A stretch of 64,000 nt of DNA from Peptoclostridium sp. (GCF_009881055.1 NZ_WXFG01000026.1:1-64000), one strand, 5' to 3'; shown: positions 32,822-42,216, counted from the stretch's first letter. Notes: generated by a model not told the origin, from the letters alone. Numbers and translations are program-made.

Positions 32822-34003
32822 ATGACATTGTCAAAACGAATTAAAAGAAGTGCAATAGCTCTCATGGCCGGGTTTCTTGTGCTGGCCTCGAGCATAATGA
32901 CTTATGCGCAGGAGACTCCTGCGGCGGAAGTGGTTGCCCCTGCAGTGGCGCCAGCTGCAGAAGCAGCGAAGCCTGTTCAGCTTTCGCTTGAAAAGGCTAT
33001 AGAGGATGCGCTCAAGAATTCGAGCGCAATTGAGATTGCGGATCTCGAGCTTGAAACCAAGACGGTGGAGCTTTCACAGGCAAAAAGAACAGAGTCGAAA
33101 TACTCGGACAGCGATTCCTCGACATACCAGTATCTCAGCGGAACGCTAGAAGGCTTCCAACTGGACAAGAAGGTAAGCTCGACGGCGGCGACTTACGCAC
33201 TCGAAGAGGAGAAGATAAAGAGGGAAAAAAGCATAGAAGACATAAAATACAATGCCACAAGGGCTTACTACGGGGTCATGAGCGCAAAGGGCGCTTTGGA
33301 CGCCGCAACTGACAACCTGGACAATACGAAAAGAAGCCTTGATATAGTGAAGAAAAAGTATGAGCTGGGGGTTGTCTCAAAGTCGGACCTGATAATAGCG
33401 CAGCTTTCGCTCGATGAGGCTGTTTCGACAATGGAGAACGCCCAGAACACATATCAGAATGCTGTAATGGGGCTGAATCTTGTAATGAACTATCCGCTGC
33501 AGACTGAGCTTGTGCTTACAAGTCCGTACAGCATGGCCAAGTTTGCGGCCAACGTAGAAGAGGATATAAAAGCAGCATTTGAAAAAAGGCTGGACGTCAA
33601 GAGTGCGCAGCACGGTGCCCAGCTGGCACAGCTTGATCTTGACGCAACCAAGGTGGTATACACTCCAAATACATTCGTATACAGGAAAAAGGAGCTTGCA
33701 CTCAAGAAGGCCCAAAAGGCACTCGAGAGCATGAAGCTTTCTGTGGAGTATGGAATAAGGGGCAAATACAACGACATAAGCACCAACCTTAGAAATATAG
33801 ACCTAAAAAAGGCCAAGCTTGAGAAGGCCAAGGAGCAGCTGAGGCTCACCGAGCTTTCTTATGACGTAGGATACAAGACTATACTAGATGTGAGACAGGC
33901 AAGAAACATACTATACTATGCCCAGATTGACTATGACGGCGAGATTGCCGCATACAGCCTTTCTGTGCTTGACTACAACAAGGCTGTAAACATAGGCGAC
34001 TAG
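32822..34003 (+). CDS. TolC-like outer efflux component without beta-barrel segments
   Basis: A 393-residue secreted protein. A Sec signal peptide ends around TYAQ (residue 30). Two helical-hairpin repeats of TolC type follow (VQLSLEKAIEDALKNSSAIE at residue 52, YELGVVSKSDLIIAQ and YDVGYKTILDVRQARN). The links between the long helices that form the outer-membrane strands in TolC are very short: about 35 residues in repeat 1 (residues 88-122) and only about 10 in repeat 2 (278-287). This suits a coiled-coil conduit through the wall of a single-membrane cell. Third gene of the RND operon. Confidence 0.8.
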   Translation: MTLSKRIKRSAIALMAGFLVLASSIMTYAQETPAAEVVAPAVAPAAEAAKPVQLSLEKAIEDALKNSSAIEIADLELETKTVELSQAKRTESKYSDSDSSTYQYLSGTLEGFQLDKKVSSTAATYALEEEKIKREKSIEDIKYNATRAYYGVMSAKGALDAATDNLDNTKRSLDIVKKKYELGVVSKSDLIIAQLSLDEAVSTMENAQNTYQNAVMGLNLVMNYPLQTELVLTSPYSMAKFAANVEEDIKAAFEKRLDVKSAQHGAQLAQLDLDATKVVYTPNTFVYRKKELALKKAQKALESMKLSVEYGIRGKYNDISTNLRNIDLKKAKLEKAKEQLRLTELSYDVGYKTILDVRQARNILYYAQIDYDGEIAAYSLSVLDYNKAVNIGD

Positions 34004-34021
34004 CACAGCTAAATACGGGAC

Positions 34022-34055
34022 TAAAGGAGAAGTATACGCTTCTCCTTTAATTTTA
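34022..34055 (+). terminator. Terminator of the RND operon
   Basis: TAAAGGAGAAG (34022-34032) and CTTCTCCTTTA (34039-34049) form a perfect 11-bp stem, followed by ATTTTAT. Confidence 0.85.
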
Positions 34056-34123
34056 TAGAAATATCACAAAATTTTTTTGAGTTTTTGCATTGCCGGGCGG
34101 ATACTTTCCAGCCGGCGGATTAA

Positions 34124-34152
34124 TTGATTTTGTTTTGGCAATAGAGTATAAT
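34124..34152 (+). promoter_or_regulatory. Promoter of the SLH-domain protein gene
   Basis: TTGATT (34124-34129), 17 bases, TATAAT (34147-34152). It gives a leader of about 60 bases with GCAGGAGG before the start. Confidence 0.7.
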
Positions 34153-34221
34153 CAAAACAAGTCAGTCATGCACTAACAAAATGGACAGAACAGCAAATTA
34201 TTATTTTGCAGGAGGTCAGAT

Positions 34222-36081
34222 ATGAAAGATTGGATGAAAAGGGCAGTGGCCATAGCAATAGCTGTAATATTCGTGCTCAGCACAATAATGGTTTCATTTG
34301 GAGCCGAAATGAGCGACGTTTCAAGTCACTGGTCGAAGGCATATGTAAATGAGATGGTAAGCAAGGGCATAGTTACAGGCTATACGGACGGTACATTCAA
34401 GCCTGAAGCGCCTGTAAGCAGGCTCGAGGCAATAGTAATGATATCAAGGCTCTATTCAGCTGCCGAGATCGACAGCGTATATGCAAGCTCAAAAGCCACG
34501 TATGAGGCGGATTTCAAAAAATACGGAATACCGTCATGGGCGCAAAAATCTCTCGTATTCACAATACAAAAGGGCCTGGTTCCAAGCAGCATACTCACTA
34601 ATGTTATGAGTGGAGACAAGCAACTTGAGGCAAAGCGCTACGAGATTCCAGTATACCTTGGCAGGGCTCTTGGCTTTAGCGACGAGAGCAAGGTGTACGT
34701 TCTTGATTTCGAGGATGCAGACAAAATACCAAAGAGTGCGCTTCCATACATAGGCTATATGGCGGACAAGAAGATTGTAAGCGGGCAGACAAACTATCCG
34801 AGCACGAGCGTGCTATTCAACTCTTATGGGATTGTCAAAAGAGGCGAGATGGCAAAGATGCTCAAGCTCACAGCAGACCTTATGGGAAAAACAAGCCAGC
34901 CTGTTGTAACGCCAACAGACGAAGCCGTCATATCGATAAAGGGCACAGTGTACTCTGTATCTCAAAGCAACGGCAGCATAACGCTCATAGTTGAAAATTC
35001 GGCAGGAACAAAGCTTACGTTCAAGAACACTTCAAGCGCTGTATCTGTAATGTTGGGTTCAAGCATAGGCAAGATTTCAGACATTTCAAGCGGAAGGGAA
35101 GTTGAGCTTGAGGTTTCGGGCGAAAAACTGTATTCAGTGAAGATCAAAGAGACCAGCTCAAGCCTGGTGGGCTATTTCCAGAAGACCTACTTCAAGCTTG
35201 AAAGCGACGGCTCCAACAGAGCGTATGTCGTAATAGAAGTCGACGACAGTGACAGGGAATATCCTGTGGGCTCAAGCATAAAGGTGACTCTGGACGGCAA
35301 GGCTTCAAATGTGTACAGCCTCAGCTCTGACGATAAGGTTTCTTTCAAGGTTGTAAGCGGAGCGGTGACCGAGGTGGAGGCGTTCTCCAAGAGCGGAAGC
35401 GCAACTGGATATGTCAAGAAGATAGATTCAAACGGCAAATACATGATAATCACGGACAAGAAGGATGAGGACAAGGAGTACAGATTCGACATAGACTCCA
35501 AGGCTGATGTTGAAAGGAACGGCGAAGATGCCGAGATTTCAGATATCAGAGTGGGCGATGACGTGACACTTTCGCTCAAGTACGCTGTTATTACGGCGAT
35601 AGACGCAGAGAGCGTTACAAAGAAGGTTACGGGCGTGCTCAAGGAGATAATAATATCAGGAGAGCCGAAGATAACTATACAGGACAAGGACAAGAAGCTG
35701 GTGACATATCAGCTATCTCCTGAATTTGAGGTGGAAATCGACGGCAAGAGCGCGGGGCTTTACGACCTCAGGCTAAACTACGAGCTTGTGCTAAGGCTCG
35801 AGACAGATATTGTAAAGACAATAGAGGCTGACGACCAAGTTGTAATATCAACAATAACAGGCGAGATAACAAGCATAAGCACCAGCGACGATACAATAAA
35901 GCTGACAGACAGCTCTACAAAAAAGACGGTATACGTAAGATACACCTCAAGCACTACGCTTGAGGACTACGACGGAGACACTCTAAGAGAGAGCGGCTTC
36001 AGCGAGGGCGACATAATATCGGTGATAGGCAAGGACAATGTGGGCTCGTTCAGCGCCGACAGGATAATAAAGATAAAATAG
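34222..36081 (+). CDS. S-layer homology (SLH) domain surface protein
   Basis: A 619-residue exported protein. The signal peptide ends near VSFGAE (residue 29). Three SLH units follow at about residues 30-75 (SDVSSHWSKAYVNEMVSKGI, GYTDGTFKPEAPVSR), 90-150 and 170-215; they would anchor it to pyruvylated wall polymer. The remaining 400 residues are Ser/Asp/Lys-rich beta domains without cysteine. No C-terminal barrel of the OmpM kind is visible. It is monocistronic between two efflux operons and could be an S-layer or wall-associated protein. Confidence 0.88.
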   Translation: MKDWMKRAVAIAIAVIFVLSTIMVSFGAEMSDVSSHWSKAYVNEMVSKGIVTGYTDGTFKPEAPVSRLEAIVMISRLYSAAEIDSVYASSKATYEADFKKYGIPSWAQKSLVFTIQKGLVPSSILTNVMSGDKQLEAKRYEIPVYLGRALGFSDESKVYVLDFEDADKIPKSALPYIGYMADKKIVSGQTNYPSTSVLFNSYGIVKRGEMAKMLKLTADLMGKTSQPVVTPTDEAVISIKGTVYSVSQSNGSITLIVENSAGTKLTFKNTSSAVSVMLGSSIGKISDISSGREVELEVSGEKLYSVKIKETSSSLVGYFQKTYFKLESDGSNRAYVVIEVDDSDREYPVGSSIKVTLDGKASNVYSLSSDDKVSFKVVSGAVTEVEAFSKSGSATGYVKKIDSNGKYMIITDKKDEDKEYRFDIDSKADVERNGEDAEISDIRVGDDVTLSLKYAVITAIDAESVTKKVTGVLKEIIISGEPKITIQDKDKKLVTYQLSPEFEVEIDGKSAGLYDLRLNYELVLRLETDIVKTIEADDQVVISTITGEITSISTSDDTIKLTDSSTKKTVYVRYTSSTTLEDYDGDTLRESGFSEGDIISVIGKDNVGSFSADRIIKIK

Positions 36082-36086
36082 TATAG

Positions 36087-36134
36087 CGAGCCAGGGGTAT
36101 GATATGTAAGATGATCCTCTTGGCTCGTTTTTTC
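36087..36134 (+). terminator. Terminator of the SLH-protein gene
   Basis: CGAGCCAGGGG (36087-36097) pairs with CCTCTTGGCTCG (36116-36127) with a bulge, followed by TTTTTTC. Confidence 0.85.
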
Positions 36135-36147
36135 TATGCCATGGTTA

Positions 36148-36184
36148 CACAAGGGGACGGTTCTGATGTCCCAGATTCTTTGTG
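36148..36184. repeat. Imperfect inverted repeat, REP-like
   Basis: CACAA...GGGAC and GTCCC...TTGTG (36148-36184) form a two-part stem with the internal GGGACGGTTCTGATGTCCC. GGGAC-GGTTCT-type palindromes are common dispersed repeats in Firmicutes; a mobile origin here is inference. Confidence 0.4.
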
Positions 36185-36201
36185 CGAAATTAGTTAATAT
36201 A

Positions 36202-36230
36202 TTTACAAATATGCCGTATGGGAATATAAT
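36202..36230 (+). promoter_or_regulatory. Promoter of the HlyD/ABC-2/MarR/TolC operon
   Basis: TTTACA (36202-36207), 17 bases, TATAAT (36225-36230), immediately followed by TAACATGTAAAC. A TGTAAA facing the TTTACA makes an inverted pair that a regulator such as the operon's MarR protein might use. Confidence 0.7.
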
Positions 36231-36266
36231 TAACATGTAAACAATTTATCGGAGGAGATGAAATTT

Positions 36267-37286
36267 ATGAGCATGAAAAAGGCGTCAGCAGTCCTAATGG
36301 CATTGGCTTTGATTTTTTCGATGAGTGGCTGCTCGGGCACGGATTCAAAAAAAGACGACGAGCTCCACGGGACTATAGAGGCTGTAGAGGTAGACATAAA
36401 CTCCAAGATACCGGGCAGGGTGGCCGAAGTGCTTGTGGAGGAGGGCGACAAGGTGAATAAGGGCGATGTGATTGCAATAATCGACTCCGACGAGCTTGTT
36501 GCAAAGAAAAACCAGATGCAGGCGCAGGTGGACGCGGCGCTGAGCCAGTACAACGCGGCCATGAGCCAGGTGGATGCGGCGAACGCACAGCTTGAGAAGG
36601 CGCAAAATGGAGCCAGGAGGCAGGACGTGGCAAAGGCTCAGGCGGCCGTGGATTTCATACAGCAGACCTACGAAAGGGTCGAGAGACTCTATGAAAAGGG
36701 CGCCGTATCCAGACAAAAAAGGGACGAGGTTAAGCTGCAGCTCGATGTGGCCAGGCAGGATCTTGACATGGCGCTCGAGGGCGCCCGCGCAGAGGACATA
36801 AGCGGAGCGCAGGCTATGGCGGCATCGGCAATGAACATGGCGTCGGCGGCAAAGGCCAAGTATGACCAGGCGCAGGCAGGCTTGGACGAGGTTATGGCCT
36901 ACATCGACGATACCACAATCGAATCTCCAATAGACGGCACGGTGACTACTGTCGCTGCAAATGCAGGAGAGCTTGTATCTACGGGGATGAGCATTGCTGT
37001 TGTCAGCGACACTAGCGACATGTGGATCGAGGTCGATGTTGAGGAGACAAATGTCGAAAAGCTCAAGGAAGGCGATTATGCGCAGGTACAGGTGCTGGCC
37101 CTGTCGGGGAAACAGCTTGAGGCAAAGATTGTCAGCATAAACAAGAACCCTGATTTTGCAGTCAAGAAGGGCACCGATGAATCGGGCAACTATGACATCA
37201 TCTCATACGGAGTCAAGCTAAAGCTCGAAGGAGTGGCTGAGGGCATAAGGCCGGGGATGAGCGCCAAAATAAAATTCAAGGAATAG
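36267..37286 (+). CDS. HlyD-family membrane fusion lipoprotein (YbhG-like)
   Basis: A 339-residue adaptor. The signal peptide has lipobox SMSGC (Cys22). The lipoyl half IDSDELVAKKNQM, a long Ala/Gln-rich coiled coil (about residues 85-215), and the second lipoyl half ESPIDGTVTTVAANAGELVS follow, resembling E. coli YbhG. GGAGGAG at 36251-36257 abuts ATG 36258, so I use ATG 36267 at proper distance. It feeds the double permease 13 bases downstream. Confidence 0.9.
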   Translation: MSMKKASAVLMALALIFSMSGCSGTDSKKDDELHGTIEAVEVDINSKIPGRVAEVLVEEGDKVNKGDVIAIIDSDELVAKKNQMQAQVDAALSQYNAAMSQVDAANAQLEKAQNGARRQDVAKAQAAVDFIQQTYERVERLYEKGAVSRQKRDEVKLQLDVARQDLDMALEGARAEDISGAQAMAASAMNMASAAKAKYDQAQAGLDEVMAYIDDTTIESPIDGTVTTVAANAGELVSTGMSIAVVSDTSDMWIEVDVEETNVEKLKEGDYAQVQVLALSGKQLEAKIVSINKNPDFAVKKGTDESGNYDIISYGVKLKLEGVAEGIRPGMSAKIKFKE

Positions 37287-37299
37287 GCGGTGCGCAAGT

Positions 37300-39492
37300 G
37301 TGGAATGGCTAAAAAGAAGGTACATGGACTTTGTGATGGTCCTGCTGATACCGCTCATAGTCACAGCGGCGCTGTGCGTCATGTTCCAGGACAGGACGAT
37401 AAAGGAGATTCCAACTGCCGTATACCTGGGTGACAACAGTGCTCTTGCAAGAAAGATAGCGGGATATTTCGACGATTCCGAGACATTCGACATCAGATAT
37501 TATGCTTCGAGTCCCTACGAGATTGAGGAGCTCATCGAAAAAGGTGATGCCAATTTCGGGCTTGTTATTCCCGAAGGCTTTGAGAGGGACATAAAAAGCC
37601 AAAAGCAGACTACGGTGCTTACTGTAATAGACGCCAGCAGGCTTGCAATGGCGTCTGCGGCTAAGATAAAGGCGTTCGAGATACTAATGAGCGTCAAGGC
37701 GGGAGCGCTCATGCAACTTCTGCAGGCGAAGCTTTCGCTGAATTCGCAGCAAGCGCTTCACACTGCGCTTGCGGTGGACATGAAAAGCAGGCTGCTCTAC
37801 AACGAGCTGAGGGACTACAAGTCGTTTCTCATGCCGGGGATTATGGCAGGCATACTCCAGTCGGGCCTTGCAATGGCTGCTGCCGCCAGCAGGAGAAGCG
37901 ATAAGGAAGGCCCAAGGCGGGTGCTCACCCGAATAGGCTATTTTTGGGCGCTTGGCTTTTCAGCTCTTGCTATTAACATAGCGATGCTGGCAATTGTATT
38001 CGGGGTGCCGCTGCGAGGAAGCGCTGCAGCCATAGTGGTGCTCTCAGCTGCGTTCGCCCTGTGCGTATCGGCGATGGGGGTGGCAATATCGTGCGTAGTC
38101 AAAAATAGCCTCACTTGCGCTCAGGCTGCTGCTGTGCTTTTTCTTCCCAACACAATGCTATCAGGCTACACATGGCCGCTTGGGGCAATGCCGCATGCGT
38201 ACGAAACGGCCGGCAGGTTCATACCGTACACAAGGTACGCCGAGAGCCTTCGGGATATGATGATAAAGGGCGAATCGCAGAGCCTCCACTCGGACATGCT
38301 GTATTTGCTGCTGGTCGCGTGCGCGGTGCTTGCAGCAGCCCTCGTGTTTGCGCTTAAAAGGCCCCAGGGCATATCGGGCAAGCTGGAAATCGACACGACA
38401 AAGCGGAGCATTGCAATACTAACGGCAGGGCCCATATTTTTCACGCTGCTCTTTGGCGGCATATATCTTAATGACTACTACAACTCAATACCCTTTGCAG
38501 TGAGCGACAACGACAATTCGCAGCTTTCAAGGATGATAGTCTCGCAGTTCGAAAGGAGCGAAAAGTACGAGCTTGCAGGCTATGCTGATTCGCCGGCAGA
38601 GCTCAAGTCGATGCTGGATTCGAAAAAGGCCCATATAGGGCTTTATATACCAGCTGATTTTGAAAAAAACGTCAAAGCGCTCAAATCGCCAACGGCAGCC
38701 GTAATAGTCGACGGCTCAAATATTGCGGTGGCAAACAACGCGCAATCCAAGGCAACCGAGATAATCTCGACAATAAGCGCCGGAGCGAGCATAAAGGCCA
38801 TGGAGGCCAGGGGCTTCACGCCTGATACGGCGCTAAACCTGGCTAAAATAATAAACATAGAGTCGCGGAACCTTTACGACCCCAAGCTGACGTACAAGAT
38901 GTACATGATGCCAGGCTTCATAGTTATACTGGTGCAGCAGCTTTTCATGTCGGCGCTGACTCCAAAGCTCCTGGATAGGGGCAGGATATCATTCAACGCC
39001 GCAGGATTCTCTCTGCTTGGAGCCCTCGTATACTCTGTGTGCATGCTGCTGGGCAGGCATGCTTTGGGTATGGATTTTACGGGCAGCATAGCAACGGCTT
39101 CGCTGTATGTGTTTTTGATGCTCCTGGCGCTGAGCGGAGTGGCCGCAATAATAGCCTTCTCGTTCGGGGATGCGCTCAGGGCCACTCAGCTGTGCATGAT
39201 GCTCTCGATGCCGACTTTCCTGACGGCCGGTTACGTTTGGCCGCTTGAGCAGATTGATCCTGCGCTGAAAGCAGTTGTTGGAGCTGTCTGGCCGGCGATT
39301 TATGCAGTATCGCCCATAAGGGACGTGCTCATAAAAAACGCGCCGCTTAATCAGTTTACAGTGGAGCTCTTGTCGCTCCTTGCATTCGGCCTGTTTTGGG
39401 GCGCGGCGGGTTATTATGTTTCGAAAAGGACTGGCCACATAAAAAAAAGAAAGCCGTCAGAGCAGGCGGCGATGGAGGTAGGGCATGAATAA
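37300..39492 (+). CDS. Fused tandem ABC-2-type permease
   Basis: A 730-residue membrane protein made of two homologous halves (about 1-360 and 365-720). Each has an N-terminal membrane segment, an extracytoplasmic domain (AHIGLYIPADFEKNVK in half 2, NFGLVIPEGFERDIK in half 1) and about five further membrane segments beginning near MMPGFIVILVQQL and LMPGIMAGILQSG. This corresponds to the YbhS and YbhR permeases of E. coli joined in one chain. No ATPase gene is in the operon, which is unusual for an ABC exporter. The GTG start at 37300 follows GGCGGTG. It overlaps marR by 8 bases. Confidence 0.85.
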   Translation: MEWLKRRYMDFVMVLLIPLIVTAALCVMFQDRTIKEIPTAVYLGDNSALARKIAGYFDDSETFDIRYYASSPYEIEELIEKGDANFGLVIPEGFERDIKSQKQTTVLTVIDASRLAMASAAKIKAFEILMSVKAGALMQLLQAKLSLNSQQALHTALAVDMKSRLLYNELRDYKSFLMPGIMAGILQSGLAMAAAASRRSDKEGPRRVLTRIGYFWALGFSALAINIAMLAIVFGVPLRGSAAAIVVLSAAFALCVSAMGVAISCVVKNSLTCAQAAAVLFLPNTMLSGYTWPLGAMPHAYETAGRFIPYTRYAESLRDMMIKGESQSLHSDMLYLLLVACAVLAAALVFALKRPQGISGKLEIDTTKRSIAILTAGPIFFTLLFGGIYLNDYYNSIPFAVSDNDNSQLSRMIVSQFERSEKYELAGYADSPAELKSMLDSKKAHIGLYIPADFEKNVKALKSPTAAVIVDGSNIAVANNAQSKATEIISTISAGASIKAMEARGFTPDTALNLAKIINIESRNLYDPKLTYKMYMMPGFIVILVQQLFMSALTPKLLDRGRISFNAAGFSLLGALVYSVCMLLGRHALGMDFTGSIATASLYVFLMLLALSGVAAIIAFSFGDALRATQLCMMLSMPTFLTAGYVWPLEQIDPALKAVVGAVWPAIYAVSPIRDVLIKNAPLNQFTVELLSLLAFGLFWGAAGYYVSKRTGHIKKRKPSEQAAMEVGHE

Positions 39493-39967
39493 AAAGGAGC
39501 TTTCCGGTTTTTTGGAGACATATGATTTTGTAGAGGACATGTCTGGCAAGACAATAGTCAATCTTATAAAGACTACCGCTATAATGAGGGCGGTGTATGA
39601 CGAGCTTTTTCATAAGCATTCGATTTCAGAGCCCAAGTTCCTGGTGCTGCTGCTGCTCTATCAGGAGCCTGAGGGCATGGCCTTTAGCGAGATAGGCAGG
39701 AAACTGCTTGTGTCCAGAGCCAACATGACAGGGCTCATAGAGCGCATGATGAAGGAAGGTCTCGTAGAAAAAATGCTGAATCCGTCAGACAAGAGGTCGA
39801 CCAAGGCAATTCTTTCGCAAAAGGGACGCGACTTATTTGAAAGCGTAAAGGATGGCCACATAGAGTTCAGCAGGAGGATGACGGCAGGGATAGACAATGA
39901 GGAGAAGGAGCTGCTGAACAGGCTGCTCGTAAAGCTGCAAAACGACATAGTAGATTCATTTGAATAG
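39485..39967 (+). CDS. MarR-family transcriptional regulator
   Basis: A 160-residue winged-helix regulator with the MarR pattern SEPKFLVLLLLYQEPEGMAF, IGRKLLVSRANMTGLIERM (recognition helix) and the DKRSTKAILSQKGRDLF wing. MarR proteins are dimeric repressors released by small, often toxic, ligands. It lies inside the efflux operon between permease and TolC-like genes, overlapping the permease end, so it probably regulates the promoter at 36202. Confidence 0.93.
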   Translation: MNKKELSGFLETYDFVEDMSGKTIVNLIKTTAIMRAVYDELFHKHSISEPKFLVLLLLYQEPEGMAFSEIGRKLLVSRANMTGLIERMMKEGLVEKMLNPSDKRSTKAILSQKGRDLFESVKDGHIEFSRRMTAGIDNEEKELLNRLLVKLQNDIVDSFE

Positions 39968-39983
39968 AAGCGGGGGTGTTTGT

Positions 39984-41426
39984 ATGAATATAAAAATGAA
40001 GATAAGCTGTCTTGCCATGGCGGCAATTATGGCGGCTTCAAGCTGCGGCGCCGCAGTCTATGCAAGTGGTCAGGATGAGGTTGCAACACAGGAAACGGTG
40101 CTGAGCATAGACGTTGAAGGAGCAATAGAGCTGGCCATGCAAAACAACATGGACCTGAAATCAATAGCTGTAGACACAAAATCGACAGCTCTCTCAAGGG
40201 AGATGGCTGAAAGGGCCGAGAAAAAGCTAAGCGACGGGAAAAGCAGGCTCAGCGACGCCTCCGAAAGCGTCGGGGCTCTCGAGCAGCTTGCGGGCAAGCT
40301 GCCTGAAGGAGTTAAGCTTGGCGACATCGCAGGAAGCAACGAAGCAGTAGCAGGTCTTTTAAAGGAGCATCCTGAGTTTGCGGGGCTTGACAAGGCCGGA
40401 CTTGAAAAAAACGTGATAAATCCCGCCAGAGATGCAATTGAATCGGGAGACGTAAAGCTGGAGCTTGGCATTGAAGATGTCAACGATTCGATAAAGGACA
40501 AGCTGGACATAACGGCGTCGAGATATCTCTCCATGAGTTCATCCACAAAGCTCCTTACGACCATGGCGCAGCTGCAGGAGAGCGTCACAGGCTCGGGCTA
40601 CAAAATAGCAAGAAAAAACGTGGCTCTGCTCACAAGAAAAAGGTATTATGACGTCCTCAAGGCCAGCAGGATAGAGGAGATAAAGAGGCTGGCCCTGGAG
40701 AGGGCCAGAAGCCAGTATGACATGGCCAAGGCGTCATACGAGGAGGGCATGAAGGCAAAGGACGACATGCTGCTCTCGAGGGTGCAGCTGAATCTCTTTG
40801 GAGCAGCATACACAAAGGCTCAGATGGACAGGAGGAACGCTGAGATAGAGCTCAAAAGGGTCATGAACATAGACATGGACACAAAGCTTAGCCTCACAGA
40901 GAACTTTTCAACAGAGCCGCTACAGGCGGATCTGAATGAGGGACTCGCCCAGGGACTTGAAAAGAGGCTGGAGATGCAAAAGCTCATGGCACAGTACATC
41001 GTAGACAAGCTCAATTTCGAGCTGACAAAGGGGCCCTACCCTGAAAACACATACCAGTACAAGGAGGCACTAGTGAAGCTTGAAAAGGCGCAGGCCGAGC
41101 TTGAAAAAGGGCAGGTGGACACGGGGGCCCAGATAAGACAGTCATACGAAAGTCTTGTAAGCGCTACGCAGATGCTCGAGTATACACAGGGCATAGTGGA
41201 GGATGCGAGAGAGTCGCTTGCCATAGCACAGCTGCGTTATGACGAAGGCTACTCGTTTGAAACCTCGGGCATAAAATCAGCAGGGCTTTCGGATTTTGCA
41301 GGCACTATAGTGGAGGTCATAGCGGCGCAGGAGAGGCTTGCAGACGTTGAAGAAAAGACGGTCGACATAATATACAGCTACAACCTTGCAAAGGACAAAT
41401 ATCTAAATGACATAGGAACATACTAA
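39984..41426 (+). CDS. TolC-like efflux component, second copy
   Basis: A 480-residue secreted protein. The signal peptide ends near VYASG (residue 28). A TolC-type repeat begins at SIDVEGAIELAMQNNMDLKS. A non-barrel insert of about 100 residues, charged and Gly/Ala-rich, occupies the first link (about 80-185). The second link is only 15 or so residues (347-362). Long coiled coils make up the rest. As in the copy at 32822, the strands needed for an outer-membrane barrel are missing. The start is ATG 39984 after GCGGGGGTG, not the in-frame TTG at 39960. Confidence 0.78.
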   Translation: MNIKMKISCLAMAAIMAASSCGAAVYASGQDEVATQETVLSIDVEGAIELAMQNNMDLKSIAVDTKSTALSREMAERAEKKLSDGKSRLSDASESVGALEQLAGKLPEGVKLGDIAGSNEAVAGLLKEHPEFAGLDKAGLEKNVINPARDAIESGDVKLELGIEDVNDSIKDKLDITASRYLSMSSSTKLLTTMAQLQESVTGSGYKIARKNVALLTRKRYYDVLKASRIEEIKRLALERARSQYDMAKASYEEGMKAKDDMLLSRVQLNLFGAAYTKAQMDRRNAEIELKRVMNIDMDTKLSLTENFSTEPLQADLNEGLAQGLEKRLEMQKLMAQYIVDKLNFELTKGPYPENTYQYKEALVKLEKAQAELEKGQVDTGAQIRQSYESLVSATQMLEYTQGIVEDARESLAIAQLRYDEGYSFETSGIKSAGLSDFAGTIVEVIAAQERLADVEEKTVDIIYSYNLAKDKYLNDIGTY

Positions 41427-41464
41427 TTGCTGCTCGGGAATTCCTCAATGAGGCGCTACAAATA

Positions 41465-41490
41465 AAAAACCGCCATTTGGCGGTTTTTTT
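41465..41490 (+). terminator. Terminator of the second efflux operon
   Basis: CCGCC-ATTT-GGCGG with A- and T-tracts on each side: a compact, probably bidirectional terminator. Confidence 0.93.
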
Positions 41491-41568
41491 GGCATAGGAT
41501 GAGAATTTGGGTATATAATTATAGATATAACAAAAATATAAAAAGATAATTCGTGGGGGGATAAGCAA

Positions 41569-42216
41569 ATGATATTTTTCATCGATACTGCAAATGTGGA
41601 CGAGATAAGGGAAGTCAACTCGTGGGGGGTTCTTGACGGAGTGACTACAAATCCGTCGCTTGTGGCAAAGGAAGGCAGAGATTTTCAGGAGGTCATAAAG
41701 GAGATAACCTCTATAGTTGACGGACCTGTTTCGGCAGAGGTCATATCGCTGAAGGCCGAAGGGATGATAGAGGAAGCCAGGGAGCTTTCCAAAATACACA
41801 GCAACGTGGTTATCAAAGTGCCTATGACTGACGAGGGACTAAAGGCTGTAAAGGTGCTTTCTAAAGAGGGTATAAGGATAAATGTTACGCTAGTGTTCTC
41901 GGCAAATCAGGCGCTCCTTGCGGCCAAAGCAGGAGCCAGCTTTGTGAGCCCGTTCGTTGGAAGGCTTGACGACGTAGGCAATAGGGGCATGGACGTCATA
42001 GAGGATATAGTCAGGATATTCGACACTTACGGCATAGATACTCAGGTTATAGCCGCAAGCATAAGACATCCGCAGCACGTAATTGAGGCCGCTCTTGCCG
42101 GCTCTCACATAGCAACTGTGCCATACGGCGTATTCAAGAACATGCTGAGGCATCCGCTTACTGACACAGGCATAGAAAAATTCCTCTCCGACTGGGAAAA
42201 AGCTGCGCAAAAATAA
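41569..42216 (+). CDS. fsa: Transaldolase of the fructose-6-phosphate aldolase (TalC/Fsa) type
   Basis: A 215-residue short transaldolase. It has [16 protein letters not shown] and [13 protein letters not shown], the Schiff-base Lys in [11 protein letters not shown] (about residue 84) and [11 protein letters not shown]. It moves a dihydroxyacetone unit between sugar phosphates in the non-oxidative pentose phosphate pathway. GGGGGG lies ahead of ATG 41569. Adjacent to glpX and rho, as is common in Clostridia. Confidence 0.95.
   Translation: MIFFIDTANVDEIREVNSWGVLDGVTTNPSLVAKEGRDFQEVIKEITSIVDGPVSAEVISLKAEGMIEEARELSKIHSNVVIKVPMTDEGLKAVKVLSKEGIRINVTLVFSANQALLAAKAGASFVSPFVGRLDDVGNRGMDVIEDIVRIFDTYGIDTQVIAASIRHPQHVIEAALAGSHIATVPYGVFKNMLRHPLTDTGIEKFLSDWEKAAQK

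Noticed and set aside
34222-36081. OmpM-type outer-membrane SLH porin, which would imply a diderm Firmicute
   Set aside because: No C-terminal barrel-like strand pattern ending in an aromatic residue; the rest of the protein looks like soluble beta domains, and the TolC-like proteins here also lack barrels.
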